From Ceriagrion tenellum (Eukaryota > Arthropoda > Insecta > Odonata > Coenagrionidae): DNA of 64,000 nucleotides. Location of the stretch: the NCBI GenBank assembly GCA_963169105.1, contig OY720642.1, positions 81,694,716 to 81,758,715 on the forward strand, in the 5' to 3' direction. The position numbers and the translations under genes were made by a program. Shown one piece after another: positions 10,985 through 21,409 of the stretch. Numbering within the stretch: the first letter of the stretch is position 1; each line of letters opens with the position of its first letter. A model generated the notes under the pieces. The model was not told the DNA's origin, did not search any database, and saw nothing but the letters and a program-made list of their open reading frames with translations.

Positions 10985-11715
10985 CTTCTACATCCACATC
11001 TACGTATTACCCTGAGAGCCGCCGAATGGGCGTGTGGTACGCGACTGGTGTTAGGATACCAGTCGCGTAAAAATGTAAGGAATAAGGTTTTGGGAGGAGA
11101 AACGGTGACTTGTATTCTGGGAGTGCATTTAGTGGAGCTCAGTTTTTATTGTGCGCGGATAGAACGAGTTTTTTTACCTATCTGTTCGGTAATGTATCTC
11201 TCTTATTTTATCGCTTCTCTCAGACCTAGAGATGTAGTGAGGCGTCATGATAATATACTCTGTGTCGCTCTGAAACGCACCAATTCTGAAATTCTCAAAC
11301 AAGCTAAGCCTGGCGTGTAGCCTCCGAGTCTCTAGCGGTTCCCTCTTCAATCCCTGTAAAGTTGTGAAAAACTATAGTATACGTTCGCTCCTAGCAGTTT
11401 TTAACGAAGTGTGCTGCTTTTCTATGTATTTTATTTATTTTTTTGGTTAAATCTTTATGACCAGGGTCCCAAATGCTCACGGCATAGGTATTCGAGGTGT
11501 GGCCTAATCAGAGCGAAGTAGCATCTCTCTTTTACTTTTTCAGCCGAGGACCTTTCGATTATACGCTTAACAAAGCCTAGTGTCTTTATTGCAGTGCTGC
11601 ATATCTTTTTCATGTGTGTTCCCCGCGATATATCAGAAATTAAGTAACAATAGAAAATAGGTAACAATAGATAGATAGTGAGGAATATTCTTAATTGTAA
11701 GTCATCGTTGTACAA
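10985..11715 (-). mobile_element. CR1/L2-like LINE relic, reverse transcriptase C-terminal part
   Basis: On the minus strand 11715-11455 reads TAIKTLGFVKRIIERSS and ALIRPHLEY, the segment after the RT active site that is typical of CR1/L2/Jockey-group LINEs. After a gap of about 110 bp, 11340-11090 reads EPLETRRLHARLSLFENFR and MTPHYISRS, the terminal domain. The same domain occurs at 39318-39572. The 3' end is the (TAGATG)-like run at 10990-11004 in reverse. Frameshifts and stops make it a dead 5'-truncated copy. The second relic of the family at 19376-19582 covers the upstream part. Confidence 0.85.
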
Positions 11716-11739
11716 TTACCGAAATCAGTTCAATTATCT

Positions 11740-12398
11740 ATGAATGACTTTTTCTGAAGCGGTTCTTTCACCTTTTGGAAACCTGAGTATTAATGATGTA
11801 AACTCCCAGGCTTAATGTATGCTTTTCGTCGCTCACTTTCCTCAGAAAATCACATCAAAAGTGAACTATCCATTCCATTGAAAAGAAGTAAGCTTTGCAT
11901 CAAAATTCTCCTCCTCTTGTAAGAAATTAGGCCTATGACTCGCTGACGAGTTCAAAATTAACTTTCAAACATCATAAGATAAATATTCATTCATGATTTT
12001 TTGTTGGAAACATGATATATTTAATTTTTACTGATCCAATACGTCCTTCGATATACACGATATACATTTACCTATGAATGAATTTTTCTGAATCGATTAT
12101 CTCGCCTTTTGGAAAGCCGAGTATTAATGACGTTAACTCCCAGGCTTAATGTATGCTTTTCGTCGCTCACTTTCTTCAGAAAATTACACCGAAGAGTGAA
12201 CTATCCATTCCATTGAGAAGAAGTTGGCCTTGGATCAATATTCTCCCCACTTGTAAATAATTAAGCCTTTGACTCACTGACGAGTTCAAAGTTAACTTTC
12301 AAGCATCGTAAGATAAATATTCATTCATTTTTTTGTTTGTAACCTGATACAATTCATTATTACTGAACAAATACGTCATTCGATATTCACCCCGGAGT
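11740..12398. repeat. Tandem duplication, two units of ~334 bp
   Basis: The block containing AACTCCCAGGCTTAATGTAT recurs with a 334-bp offset (11802 and 12136). The copies align end to end, from TGAATGA(C/A)TTTTTCTGAA through ACTGA(T/A)CCAATACGTC, at roughly 85-90 percent identity by eye. There is no coding sequence. Confidence 0.85.
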
Positions 12399-12419
12399 GA
12401 TCGTTCCTTTTTGAAAGAA

Positions 12420-13080
12420 AATCGCCCGCGGAGCATCCTCTTTGGGTTAACTGACGATGCTTTACCTTCCTAGCCGTTGGGAGATTTGACATTTGACAAA
12501 TTGGAAGCAATCATTGCTATTCCAATCGCCTACCGCGCGTTGAAATCCAGGAGACGCTGAGATCACTTTCACGGTCTGGTGGAATTTAAATGCCCCGATC
12601 GTTTTTCGGCGTCTGCGCCTGCCACTCGGCTCATCATCTCGTCCCGTGTGGTGGAGGAGAGAGGAGCCCACAAGGAGCCATGGGCCCCCGCCACATCACA
12701 CTCCTCCCGCTTCGCCCCACCTCCCAACTCGCCCCCTCCCTCCCTCGCCCCCCCACGAGGCCATTCTTCCGGAGAGAGAAATGCCACGTCTATTTGTAAC
12801 GCTGACGCAACCACGAAAGGAAATTAATTGAGAGGAGAAGGTTGGGAAGGGAAGGTTAAAGGGAGAGAGTTAGGACGAGGACTGTGGAAGGACGGGCGAG
12901 TTTTTTATTATTTTTTTTAAATGACGAAGGTGATGGAAGAGTTGGGTCAGGGATGATTCGTACGGAAGGTCTGGAGAGGAATGAGGGGAGAGGATATAGG
13001 TGCAAGTGGAGAGTATAGGGGAACATTTCCCGCTGTCATTTCTCCTTCACATCCCGAGGTGAATGACGAGGTCCGGCCTA
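12420..13080. other. GC-rich pyrimidine patch
   Basis: 12530-12790 is GC-rich with CCCCCTCCC runs. Open frames on both strands (69-82 codons) are compositional. 12830-13010 is a GGAGAGG purine tract. The block 13016-13080, including CATTTCCCGC and GGTCCGGCCT, is repeated at 14100-14160. Confidence 0.4.
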
Positions 13081-13085
13081 CATAA

Positions 13086-13738
13086 GGCTGGGCGGTATTT
13101 GGATCCCAATATCAGTATCCAATATCTAAAACTATTGAAAGTACACCAATATCAATAACCTGTATTGGACTATTGAATATTGGGAAATATTGGGATATTG
13201 GAAATATTGTAGTATTAGAAATAATGAAAAGATGAACAATTGGTAGACTGGAAAATATTGAACATGGCAATATTAGCAGGTAAAGAACAAAAAAATGGTG
13301 GCAGAATTGTATTTGAGCCGATGGGGGTTTCTTCGAAATAAGAGGCTTTATTAACTATGAAAAAGTCTGTTGATGAAACAAGAAGATCAATATAAGCTTC
13401 TTTTTCCTAGCTATTGCTATGAATAATGGTGGAAAAGGAAGTCTGCACTGAGTGCCATGCGCGCCGTCTGTTTTCAAATTTCGGCGTTCTCCGACCACCC
13501 TCCTCGCCGGGTTCCGATATTCAATAATTGAATTTTTAACATTGGTAATCCAATATTCTGTATTTCAATTAAAAACATTGGCTCTTCAATATACAATATT
13601 CCAATTGCAAATATTGGTTTTTCCGTCTATCAGTATCCAATACAGGATATTGGTATTGGTCGTACCAAAATTTTGATTTTGGAATCCCTATATTAAAAAA
13701 TATTGATTTTGGAACCAATTTATCGGAAAACCGCCAAG
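13086..13738. mobile_element. Word-repetitive ATATTGG element with inverted ends
   Basis: The start GCTGGGCGGTATTTGGAT and the end ATCGGAAAACCGCCAAGAC are imperfect reverse complements. The interior is dominated by ATATTGG and its complement CCAATAT, in many irregularly spaced copies on both strands, so almost any sub-segment can pair with another. No coding capacity. It is nested between 65-bp duplicate blocks (13016-13080 and 14100-14160). It resembles in design the GGAACGA-word element at 36384-37115. Confidence 0.55.
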
Positions 13739-13739
13739 A

Positions 13740-14395
13740 CCTAAGAGAGAATATGGGTACGCGTGGAGAGTTATTGTGCCAAAGCGATTAAAATGCAATA
13801 CATTATATCCCTTCGCACTTTTTTTATTTTTCTTCAGTCAGTATCTAATTCCATAGTTCAATTAAATTCGTACCCATCATTTTTCTTGCAAGATGTCCTC
13901 CCTGCCAACAATCTCCCTTATTTTTGTTTATATCACCATGAAAATCAATCTAAAATGATGAAAACATGTTAACAAACAAACACTAGAAAACGAAATTGAA
14001 TTCACTATGAGACAAATGAATTAATAAATAAATACATAAAATTGATTATTGGTTATCGCTGAATAATCCACTCATACAATTGGCAGGCGTCAGAGTATAA
14101 TAGACATTTCCCGCCGTCATTTCAACTTCCCACCCCGAGGTGAAATACAAGGTCCGGCCTGCAGTTGCATTAGGAAGGGCTGAAGGGCCCCTTCACGCAT
14201 CTTTCCGGCGCGTTGTCGAAATGGTAAAGTGCAAAGAATCTAATCTTCATATCCGAGTAATTTACGCAGTGGCAAATTTTCTTGCCTTTAAAAAAAATCG
14301 TATTTTCTATTTCTACGCGCCGTATCTAGTGGCTTGAAAAACACGGACACTCGTGACAACTTGGCGGACGGACGTATAAACTAAACAATCAAAAC
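13740..14395. other. Spacer with a duplicated 65-bp block
   Basis: 14100-14160 repeats 13016-13080 (shared CATTTCCCGC, CCCCGAGGTGAA, GGTCCGGCCT). The rest is AT-rich with no feature. Confidence 0.5.
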
Positions 14396-14500
14396 AATCA
14401 ATTTTAACTTTCTCGACCAATATACTACATGTATAACAACAAGGTTCTTGAATATTTGGTCATTCATTTATTTCATTCACGGCCAGTGTTGTTGTTCAAT
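14396..14500 (+). repeat. Truncated half of the 60.1-kb foldback element
   Basis: The run from AACTTTCTCGACCAATATAC through CATTCATTTATTTCATTC matches 60134-60215. The copy stops at GGCCAGTGTT, where the hammerhead centre begins in the full element. Only one arm is present. Confidence 0.65.
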
Positions 14501-14510
14501 ATTAAGCTAA

Positions 14511-14580
14511 AGTTTGCTTGAAGGTATACTTCTTGGGTTCGATTCCCTTAACTCCGTGATAATTATAGCATGCAGAAAAG
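14511..14580 (+). repeat. Possible tRNA-like SINE fragment
   Basis: Contains a good B-box, GGGTTCGATTCCC, at about 14543-14555. No convincing A-box or acceptor pairing is visible. Confidence 0.3.
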
Positions 14581-15290
14581 TAACATGATAGCACACATTC
14601 ATTTCCATGATGCATCCTACACCACCACTTGGTAATTTTCTTGCAGCCTTTATTGCATGCTAACAGGGTGTGGTAACTTAATAAAACTGATGGTCAGCCA
14701 TCGAAACATCGCAATAATTAGCGCTTACGAATGTCACGGATCATTACTGGTTTTCTTTTAATTATCGTATGCTACACCACTTCATAATATTTTCATGCTG
14801 TAAGTATCGAATTTAGACGGGATTTGACAACTCTACAGTACTGAATCGACAAAGCCATGCGATGAAATTGTTATTTTTGGGTTAGATGATTTGGTATTCG
14901 GCGTTCGAGCATCGAGCCCCTTTTCCTCTCAAGATGCGTACGTGGCAAGTGTGATGATCTCTGGCAAGAATAAACTCCTCCGTGTCGACAGGGCGACCTC
15001 GCGTCTTTTCCGTGGCTTTGGAAACGTCGTATACATCGGTCTATCTCCCGGCTGGAAAGAGTTCCTCTTTCCTCTGCCCTCTCGAGCGATGAGAGCATCA
15101 AATGTCCTCTTTCACCTTGCGACTCAAGCCCGTCCCTCACGTTTATGAGCTTCAGACCGGCTGGAAAGGTTAAGGATAGGAGTAAGGAGGTGGGTCAAAA
15201 TAGGGGTCTAGGACATTTCGGTGACCTCACCACCTTGAATATATGTATCGGGCTGGATTTTAGTCGTGCTGTATTTGTCAAAAGCCTCTC
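14581..15290. other. No recognisable feature
   Basis: The overlapping open frames at 14871-15148 on opposite strands have no motif. Confidence 0.4.
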
Positions 15291-15299
15291 GTTTGCTGG

Positions 15300-16100
15300 T
15301 CGTGTTGGGGAAATATTAAACAAAGCAAAATCAATGAAAGCAATACTAGCATCCATTATAGAAAGTAACGCCACACCGAAGGAAATAAAAACAAAAACAT
15401 ATGAAAGCATAACTAGACCAGTCATGCCGCATAGTACGCCAGCATGTGCCGGGCTATTGCAAACACTGCCAATCCGAAAAATTGAAGTTATAGAAGGAAG
15501 AATATTAAGGCAAATCCTAAACCTCCCTCGTTGGAGAAAGAACGAAGAAGTACGAGGGTAAGTCAATAAATAAGTCGCAAATGTCGGCATTTCATCATCA
15601 GAATCAGTCGTAAACATTTCATTGGGAACGCTTGGAACATCCACCGTACAGTCCCGACTTAGCCCCCCAGTGGTTTTCATCTGTTTGGGCCCCAAAAAAA
15701 TCATTTGGGTGGCGGTCATTTTGATTCATATGATGCTGTAATCTATGAGGTTACACGTTGGCTGCGACAGCAACCAAAGGACTTCTTTGCTGCTGGATTT
15801 CAAGGACTTGTAAAGAGATGGGATAAGTGCCTGAATGTACAGGGTGAATATGTGGAAAAGTGAAATAAATGTCAGAAAGTTGCTTTAATTATTTTTGCCT
15901 CAATTCAGTTTTGCGACTTATTTATTGACTCACCCTCGTATATAAAGAAGCGAGTGTAAATAATATACTTACCATTGTAAAACAACAAGCGATGAAGTAC
16001 TACAGGGAATGGGAGGAATATACAAACAACGCACTGTACACAGCTGAACTAAATGCAAGATAATAAATTAATAATAATAATTAACAATAATTGTGAAGAA
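15300..16100 (+). mobile_element. Jockey-like LINE relic (RT C-terminus), split by a mariner
   Basis: 15340-15550 encodes KTKTYESITRPVM, then RKIEVIEGRILRQILNLPR, the post-thumb segment of Jockey-clade reverse transcriptases (compare the family pattern of an IRPV..Y motif followed by a conserved I..LQ..Q..LR segment). The frame is interrupted at 15551 by a mariner fragment. It resumes at 15941 with YKEASVNNILTIV and EEYTNNALYTAELN before a stop near 16062. The 3' end is an ATAATAAT-rich tail, usual for LINE 3' termini. 5' truncated and probably dead before the mariner arrived, because PVMPHS and CAGL carry decayed residues. Confidence 0.85.
15551..15940 (+). mobile_element. Internally deleted mariner-like element
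   Basis: Terminal inverted repeats of about 30 bp: TACGAGGGTAAGTCAATAAA at the left, and its reverse complement with one change at 15909-15940. A TA duplication flanks the element. The interior keeps only the transposase C-terminus: HPPYSPDLAP, containing the final catalytic Asp of the DDE/D triad, then frameshifted sequence to FFAAGFQGLVKRWDKC and a stop. Most of the gene is deleted, so it could move only in trans. Taking it out with one TA leaves the host LINE frame continuous. Confidence 0.9.
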
Positions 16101-16231
16101 AGATTTAAGCGCCCGTAAGAGGTTCCAAGTATTTAAAAGGGCAGGGCAGCCCGAACTTAATACGCATGAAAGGAGACATTCACGGAAGAAAAGTCAGACG
16201 ACGAATTCCGGAACAACAGCCCCAATTATTA

Positions 16232-16475
16232 TTACTACTAATTGAGGCAGACACGATCCGCCTGTCTTAGCACACCGAGGGCGCGGGTTGGAGTCCCAGC
16301 GGTAGCAGAGATTTTTCATTGTAATCTCGATACATACTTTAATGTGCTCTCTTGTGGAGATGGCCGATGCTTGTCATGTGTGGTAAAGGTGTGAAAGTTC
16401 CCACCACAAGACTGCCAAGTAGGGACTGGGTTTCCGCTGAAAAATTCCTACCTGCGATGGGATTTGAACCCTGGC
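16232..16475. repeat. Head-to-head SINE fragments
   Basis: The plus-strand half has a B-box-like GGTTGGAGTCC at about 16289. The minus-strand half (16345-16475) has GGGTTCAAATCCC in reverse near 16460 and ACTGCCAAGTAGGGACTGGG. That half matches the SINE family at 20835-21405 on the minus strand. Confidence 0.5.
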
Positions 16476-16479
16476 CATC

Positions 16480-17165
16480 TTTTATCTTTTTTTCTTTTTT
16501 TTCTTATCTTTTTTTAAATCTTAGTTTTCTATATTTGTACGTTGAGTAGCTTATGTAGCAATGCGTCAATATAGTTAACTCATTGCTACGTAAGCAATAA
16601 TATATAAATCTTTTATTTCGTCAAAGTTGTGCCCTCAGTGTCTTCCCGCAAACGCGAATGTTTTTCATTATTGTGTATCAATTATGGAATAAATAATTTC
16701 ATGTCAAATTACCGCCTAACTTCCGGTTTTTTATGTTATTTTGTTACTTGGTTCCATCCTTAGAAAAATTTCTTAAAATAGTCGATTGAAACTTCAAATT
16801 ATCAACCCCACGAATATTGTCCGGCAAACTGGGTCCCTTCGACCACTGCGCATCGGTATGGTAAGCCGGTACTCTCGCCGCCTCACCTCCCCGATTCGTT
16901 TTACTGTCCTTCCTTGTCTACTGTGTCCCGGATTGTTCTATAATTATTCTTCAAGATTCGTTCTGTGAGCCCTTTGAGCGCTGAAAGTGCGTAAAAGCAT
17001 GCAATTCTAACTGTCAACTGCTCTATTATCTTGAACAGGGCGTGCAGTTTAATGTTTTCCGGCGCCGGAATGGTCCACGCTGAGGTGACTTGCGCCGAAG
17101 TGTCCCATTAGGTTACGCAGAAAATGATTTCGGCGCCCTCATTAGTCTGTTCTAATGGAAAGATG
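16480..17165. other. No recognisable feature
   Basis: Contains a small inverted pair, about 16548-16590 (TTATGTAGCAATG and CATTGCTACGTAA). Otherwise ordinary. Confidence 0.4.
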
Positions 17166-17167
17166 TC

Positions 17168-17805
17168 GGTAGAACTACGGTCTAAAATTGTTCGAACGAA
17201 ATACAAATTCAGCTATAAATCAATTAATTCGGTCTCATTTTAAAGGAAAATATCTCACCCTTCCAAAGATACCAAAATATCAGCCCCTTACCGAACTACT
17301 TCCCGAGATTTTGACCGAATTATGCCAGCCCTTTTACGTGGGAAATGGTACGTGTATGCACTCCAGAGAGACGTGATTTGAAAAACTGAGGAATTGCGAT
17401 AGTAAACCGATATCCCGTAAAAAAATGAACTGTGTGTAGTTTATATGTTTTCTCAAATATTTTTGAAAATTAATCCTATTTATTATCAAATTATCACATT
17501 TAATTGTATTAGTATTAGTATATATTTATCATATTAATCATACCATAGTGCTTTTTTCTGAATCGCAAAATACCTTGCGTTGTGAAGGAGTTTTAAACGT
17601 ACCGCTTGAAGAAAATGAGTGAAGTTAATGACTAATTTAGATGTTTTTATTTAATTGGTTCGAATTTCTGTCTGATAACATTATATTATTGTACCTTTAA
17701 TAATGCAATATTTTATTCGTGCTTCTTACATCTGTTGAAATTAAATCGATTAATGAATGTGGTCTCCATAATGACTAGGGAACTATCTTGCTCAAACTAC
17801 CTTAA
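17168..17805 (+). mobile_element. TTAA MITE family 2 (GGTAGTTTGAGCGA), copy A
   Basis: Shares ATCAATTAATTCGGTCTCAT and CCAAAATATCAGCCCCTTAC with four other copies. The end GGAACTATCTTGCTCAAACTACCTTAA is the conserved terminal repeat (given here in two parts: GGAACTATCTTG, then CTCAAACTACCTTAA). The left end is decayed. No coding capacity. Confidence 0.8.
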
Positions 17806-18685
17806 TGTTTCATCAGACGGCCGGTCTAGTTTTCTTGACATTCTCTCGCCGTGGTACCCGAGTAAGGGTCGAATAACCCGTGAAAAATGCTCCGACACAG
17901 TCCTCCGCGCGGAAAGACGGCAGGTACTCCTAAACCCGCCGCGCTAATCCTAACCCCAAGAGCACCCCCTCGCCCTCCTCTCCGGCTTTATCCCTCTCGA
18001 TGGCGTTGCCCTCGCCGTTGGGAGAGGGAAGGGATCGATGCCACTGAACTCCCCTTATATATTTTTCAATGCTTACATTTCAGGGGCGAAAAGGAAAAAA
18101 AAATTCTTACTTCAGGACCAAGACATGACGACTCTTCCTTTTTTCAGCTCTCCAGAAAAGGAAGGATAAAGTGCTCTTAGCACTCCAAAAAAAGAAAATA
18201 AACTCTGGACTATTTTATTTTGAAACGTTTTCCGGTTACTGCACCTTGTTCCTTGTCGCGGCCCTGTCGCTCTGAGCGCCTCACTGTCGAAATAATCATC
18301 TTGGGGCAAGTTGTCTTTTCTACGTTTGAATCTTCATATTACCCTGTGAATTTTACGACGTATACTACCTCAAGTTTGTGTGGGGCACGACACTATATTT
18401 CACTGTGTTTTATGCAACTACGACCATCAGAACATTTGCGAAACGTGAAAATATCTGTCAGGTGACAACAAGAAGAAATCACTAAACACAACGTCATTCA
18501 TACTATTCATTCTATTAGTGTTACAGAAAACTATATATGCTAATTTTTTTTTCCAACTGCGAAAAATCAGAGAGACATACCTCTCGCTAAGTTCCTTGTA
18601 TTCTTGTGATATCGCGCGAGACAAGGCATAACATTAAATGAATTTATGAATTACTCTCAGTGTTTGTGTCAATTAGAATGTGTAC
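17806..18685. other. GC-rich patch and spacer
   Basis: 17820-18050 is CpG- and pyrimidine-rich (CCCCCTCGCCCTCCTC). The frame at 17887-18180 is compositional. Nothing was recognised in 18060-18685. Confidence 0.4.
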
Positions 18686-18689
18686 CATC

Positions 18690-18995
18690 CATTTTCATTC
18701 TCTCTCACATTGGAAATAGTGAAATTAGACGTACATTCCGATATGAGAAAACGCTCGCTTTCAATCTACAGACGTATCAAAAGAATGGGCCCCACGGGAT
18801 TAACAAGACAAAGCATAGATTTTTATGAAAACCCAAGTATGGCAAAATGTGAGACAGCGAAATGCACTGCCGCAATTAAGGAAGTCCTATAAGAAGCTCG
18901 CACCACGGGCTGTCCAAGCCAGAACATTTTTTCGCAAAAAATTAGTGATTGGATGGTGGCCGAACCGGAAAAACGTAAGATAATAGTTATAATAA
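18690..18995 (+). mobile_element. LINE relic, C-terminal RT tail
   Basis: Reads RKRSLSIYRRIKRMGPTGLT, then IDFYENPSMAKCETAKC and AAIKEVL, followed by NIFSQKISDWMVAEPEKRK. This arrangement (a short KR-rich GH(I/V)KRM block, a helical stretch, then FRKKI) is typical of the extreme C-terminus of many insect LINE polyproteins. One stop interrupts it. It ends in an ATAATAATAAT tail at 18980-18998. Confidence 0.7.
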
Positions 18996-18999
18996 TAAT

Positions 19000-19375
19000 A
19001 ATTGTCCCTTGACGTGATCAAGAATTACATTACCACATAGCAAAAATAGTTTACAGGAGCTTTAGTTGATCCCTAAGGAATTTGGCTGTTGTCGGCGGCA
19101 CCTTCAAGACAAGGCAGCAATACACATGACAAAATAATCATTACAGATGTGAAAGTATGAAAATTGACACAAAATATTTTCAATACGAGAATTCCGAAAG
19201 CAGGTTAAACGATTTCCTAAGTTATGCACTTATCTGTTTGAAGTCCATAACTAGAGCTTAACCAGTTTAAGAAAGATTTAATAAGATGTGTAGATCAAAT
19301 TTGTTGTGGCAAACAATTGACACATACTAGTTATTATTAGTTAGTTATTACTAGTTATTTGTATTATTTATATTT
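19000..19375. other. No recognisable feature
   Basis: AT-rich. 19330-19370 has TTATTAGTTAGTTATTACTAG short repeats. Confidence 0.4.
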
Positions 19376-19582
19376 AATTAAATCTTTATGACCTGGTGCC
19401 CAAATGCTCGCGGCTTATTCGAGGTGTGGCCTAACCAGAGCGAAGTAGCAATTCTTTTTGACTTTTTCATCCGAGGACCCTCCTATTATACGCTTGACAA
19501 AGCCTAGTTCCTTTGACGCTATGCCGCATGTTTTCTATGTGTGTTCCCCACGATATATCAGAAGTTAAGGTAATTCCAAGAT
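19376..19582 (-). mobile_element. CR1/L2-like LINE relic
   Basis: On the minus strand reads VKYLGITLTSDISWGTH, a hallmark of CR1/Jockey-group RT, then ELGFVKRIIGGSSDEKVKK and ALVRPHLE. Same family as 10985-11715, with the shared 3' words CCAAATGCTCGCGGC and CTTTATGACC. Ends abruptly at 19583, where a MITE begins. Confidence 0.85.
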
Positions 19583-19863
19583 ATTTAACTATCACTACGT
19601 TTACCAATCGAACTCAGATTGATTTAACCGGTTCAGCTCGGTATGGTAAACGCAACGGGCTAGTGGGATCGATATGAGAAGCGGGCTAATAAGGCCCGCT
19701 TTCTCTTTCAGTCTGAGATTTCAAATCGATATGAACCGATTCAAATCAATGTTTCAATCGATTTCGCATTGATAAACCACGCGATCCGAGTTGGCTAGCT
19801 TCGAATGTTTAGATCGGTCCGAGATCATATAGTTCTGAGTTCGATCGGTAAACGTGGTGTGTA
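19583..19863. mobile_element. TIR element CACTACGTTTACC (MITE-like)
   Basis: The 27-bp inverted ends are CACTACGTTTACCAATCGAA at 19590 and its near reverse complement ending GGTAAACGTGGTGTGTA at about 19858. The interior is rich in ATCGAT words and a GCGGGCTAATAAGGCCCGC hairpin at about 19681-19700. No coding capacity. CACTA-like ends are suggestive, but the superfamily is not established. Confidence 0.7.
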
Positions 19864-20455
19864 TCTGAAGATTTTGTTTACTCCTTATAACCGGGCAACA
19901 ACAGCAGCAATTCATTAACGCGGTGAACTCACCTCCGCTGGTAAATACAGTGCGCAGTACGTATCGCAGTCGTTCTCTAACGGTTCTTTCATTCGTCCCG
20001 CTGCAAAGGGATTTGAAAAAGGCCAACTCACGTGCGCTCTGTGCGGACTGAGTCATTTAGAGTGACCGGGGAGGTAAATGCAAGGGGAGAGATAGTTGTA
20101 AACGGTGAAGGTTTTGTTGTCAAAAATAAACGTCGTGGAGGGACGCGAGTCTCCTCTTCCGCACTCAGAGACACTTACCACACCAGCCTTCCCTTCTTCC
20201 TTAAACCTTTTCTTTCTGCCTCAATCTCCTCTTAGGAGGAACTTCCGCGAAGCTCAGCCGACTCACGTTGTCTTGAGGAGATGCCATTTTATTCTCTCTC
20301 TCTCTCTCCCCGTCCCATTTGAGGAAAAAATGTGAATGCCTGAGCCCGTCGTCCTTCCAGTGCCAACCTTCCTAGTTTCTCATTTGTTTCTTTTATGTGT
20401 CTTTCGCTTTCCGTTTCTTCCGTGCGGGAGTAATCGCTCGGTCGAAAGTTCAGAG
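19864..20455. other. No gene; pyrimidine-rich stretch
   Basis: 20140-20320 is C/T-rich, with a TC microsatellite at about 20293-20310. No motif is seen in the frames. Confidence 0.4.
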
Positions 20456-20459
20456 ACGC

Positions 20460-20776
20460 GGGTGCTGGAAGGAGCTCTTTAAGTTAAATGGAGTTCAGTG
20501 TGTAATAACGAGCGGAAGGATACCTATCCGATCGTGTACTGTAGTGTTCGTCCGCCTTGGGCGTTTAATTGTGAAGGACTATTTTATGCCTGTTCATGTA
20601 TATATCTATGAGGTGAGAGGTCTACTTGCGATATCGCCACAGCAGACGTTGGTCCGCATTGACACGATTAACGTGTGGTCAGGTGCTTTCGCAACACTCT
20701 GTCAAATATTCTAGTTTCCCGAAATAGCTGTGTTATATCTTCATTATACTCAACGCTTCGAGAATTTACCCGGTCT
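20460..20776 (+). repeat. Dispersed ~300-bp repeat, copy B (small open frame)
   Basis: Partner of 2390-2692. The frame runs 105 codons (20397-20714) and includes WKELFKLNGVQCVITSGR and LLAISPQQTLVRID. It has four more codons in the middle than copy A and keeps TGG where copy A has a stop. No family is recognised. Confidence 0.6.
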
Positions 20777-20834
20777 TGCATCACGGGCGTAGCTCTCGGC
20801 TAATCCAGAAAGAATAAATGTATTTAATGAAGGT

Positions 20835-21115
20835 TTGGATACCTGGGAGGCGTCCGACAACTAAGGTCATTTGCGCCATAGGGGACAGGTAAGGGAGGAA
20901 GGGTGGATAGAAACCCGGCGTCGGCATTAGCCTGATCTTAAGGAAAGGCTCCAAGGGGACCACGGTTTAACGTCTCAACCGACAGACGGAGTACTTTACT
21001 TGAAGTTCCCTCCACGAGACACTCAAGTAGGGCTCGGGTTTTCTTTGGAATGCATCATCCTCTGTAGGGATTTGAAACCTAGACGTCCGTATGGTTAGCC
21101 TGTACTCTATCCTCC
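20835..21115 (-). repeat. tRNA-derived SINE, copy 1 of a tandem pair
   Basis: Minus strand: the head near 21115 has a decayed B-box (GGTTTCAAATCCC), followed by the body with AGTGTCTCGTGGAGGG and GGTCCCCTTGG. The tail is GGCGCAAATGACCTTAGTTG at 20885-20862. The same body is at 21133-21405. Fragments occur at 16345-16475 and 23345-23400. Confidence 0.75.
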
Positions 21116-21132
21116 ACTCCAACCCTATACTC

Positions 21133-21405
21133 CATGTAATGACAATTAAGGTCATTTGCGCCATAGGGGAAGGAAAAGGAGGAAGGGTGGAGAGAAATCT
21201 GGCCTCAGTACTTTGCCTTTAACAAAAGGCGACAAGGGGACCACATTTTTAACGTCTCATCCGACAGACGGAGTACTGTACTTGAAGTGCCCTCCACAAG
21301 ACACTCAAGTAGGAATCGGGTTGCTAATGGAACACATCCTCCTCTGCTGGGATTTGAACCCTGGCCGTCCGTATGGTCAGCCATTACTCTAGCCACCACA
21401 TCGAT
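21133..21405 (-). repeat. tRNA-derived SINE, copy 2, best-preserved head
   Basis: On the minus strand the A-box-like GTGGTGGCTAGAGTAATGG at about 21400-21382 and the B-box GGGTTCAAATCCC at about 21360-21348 are spaced as in tRNA. Body and tail are as in the neighbouring copy, in the same orientation. A 17-bp spacer separates them, so the pair is a tandem insertion or duplication. Confidence 0.8.
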
Positions 21406-21409
21406 AAGA

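Noticed and set aside
12142..12185. Hammerhead on the minus strand (CTGAAGA with GAAA)
   Set aside because: The sequence lies in a tandem duplication, stems I and III do not form, and the other duplicate has CTGAGGA there without compensating change.
15195..15719. 174-codon minus-strand frame
   Set aside because: Antisense of the Jockey-like relic and the mariner fragment.
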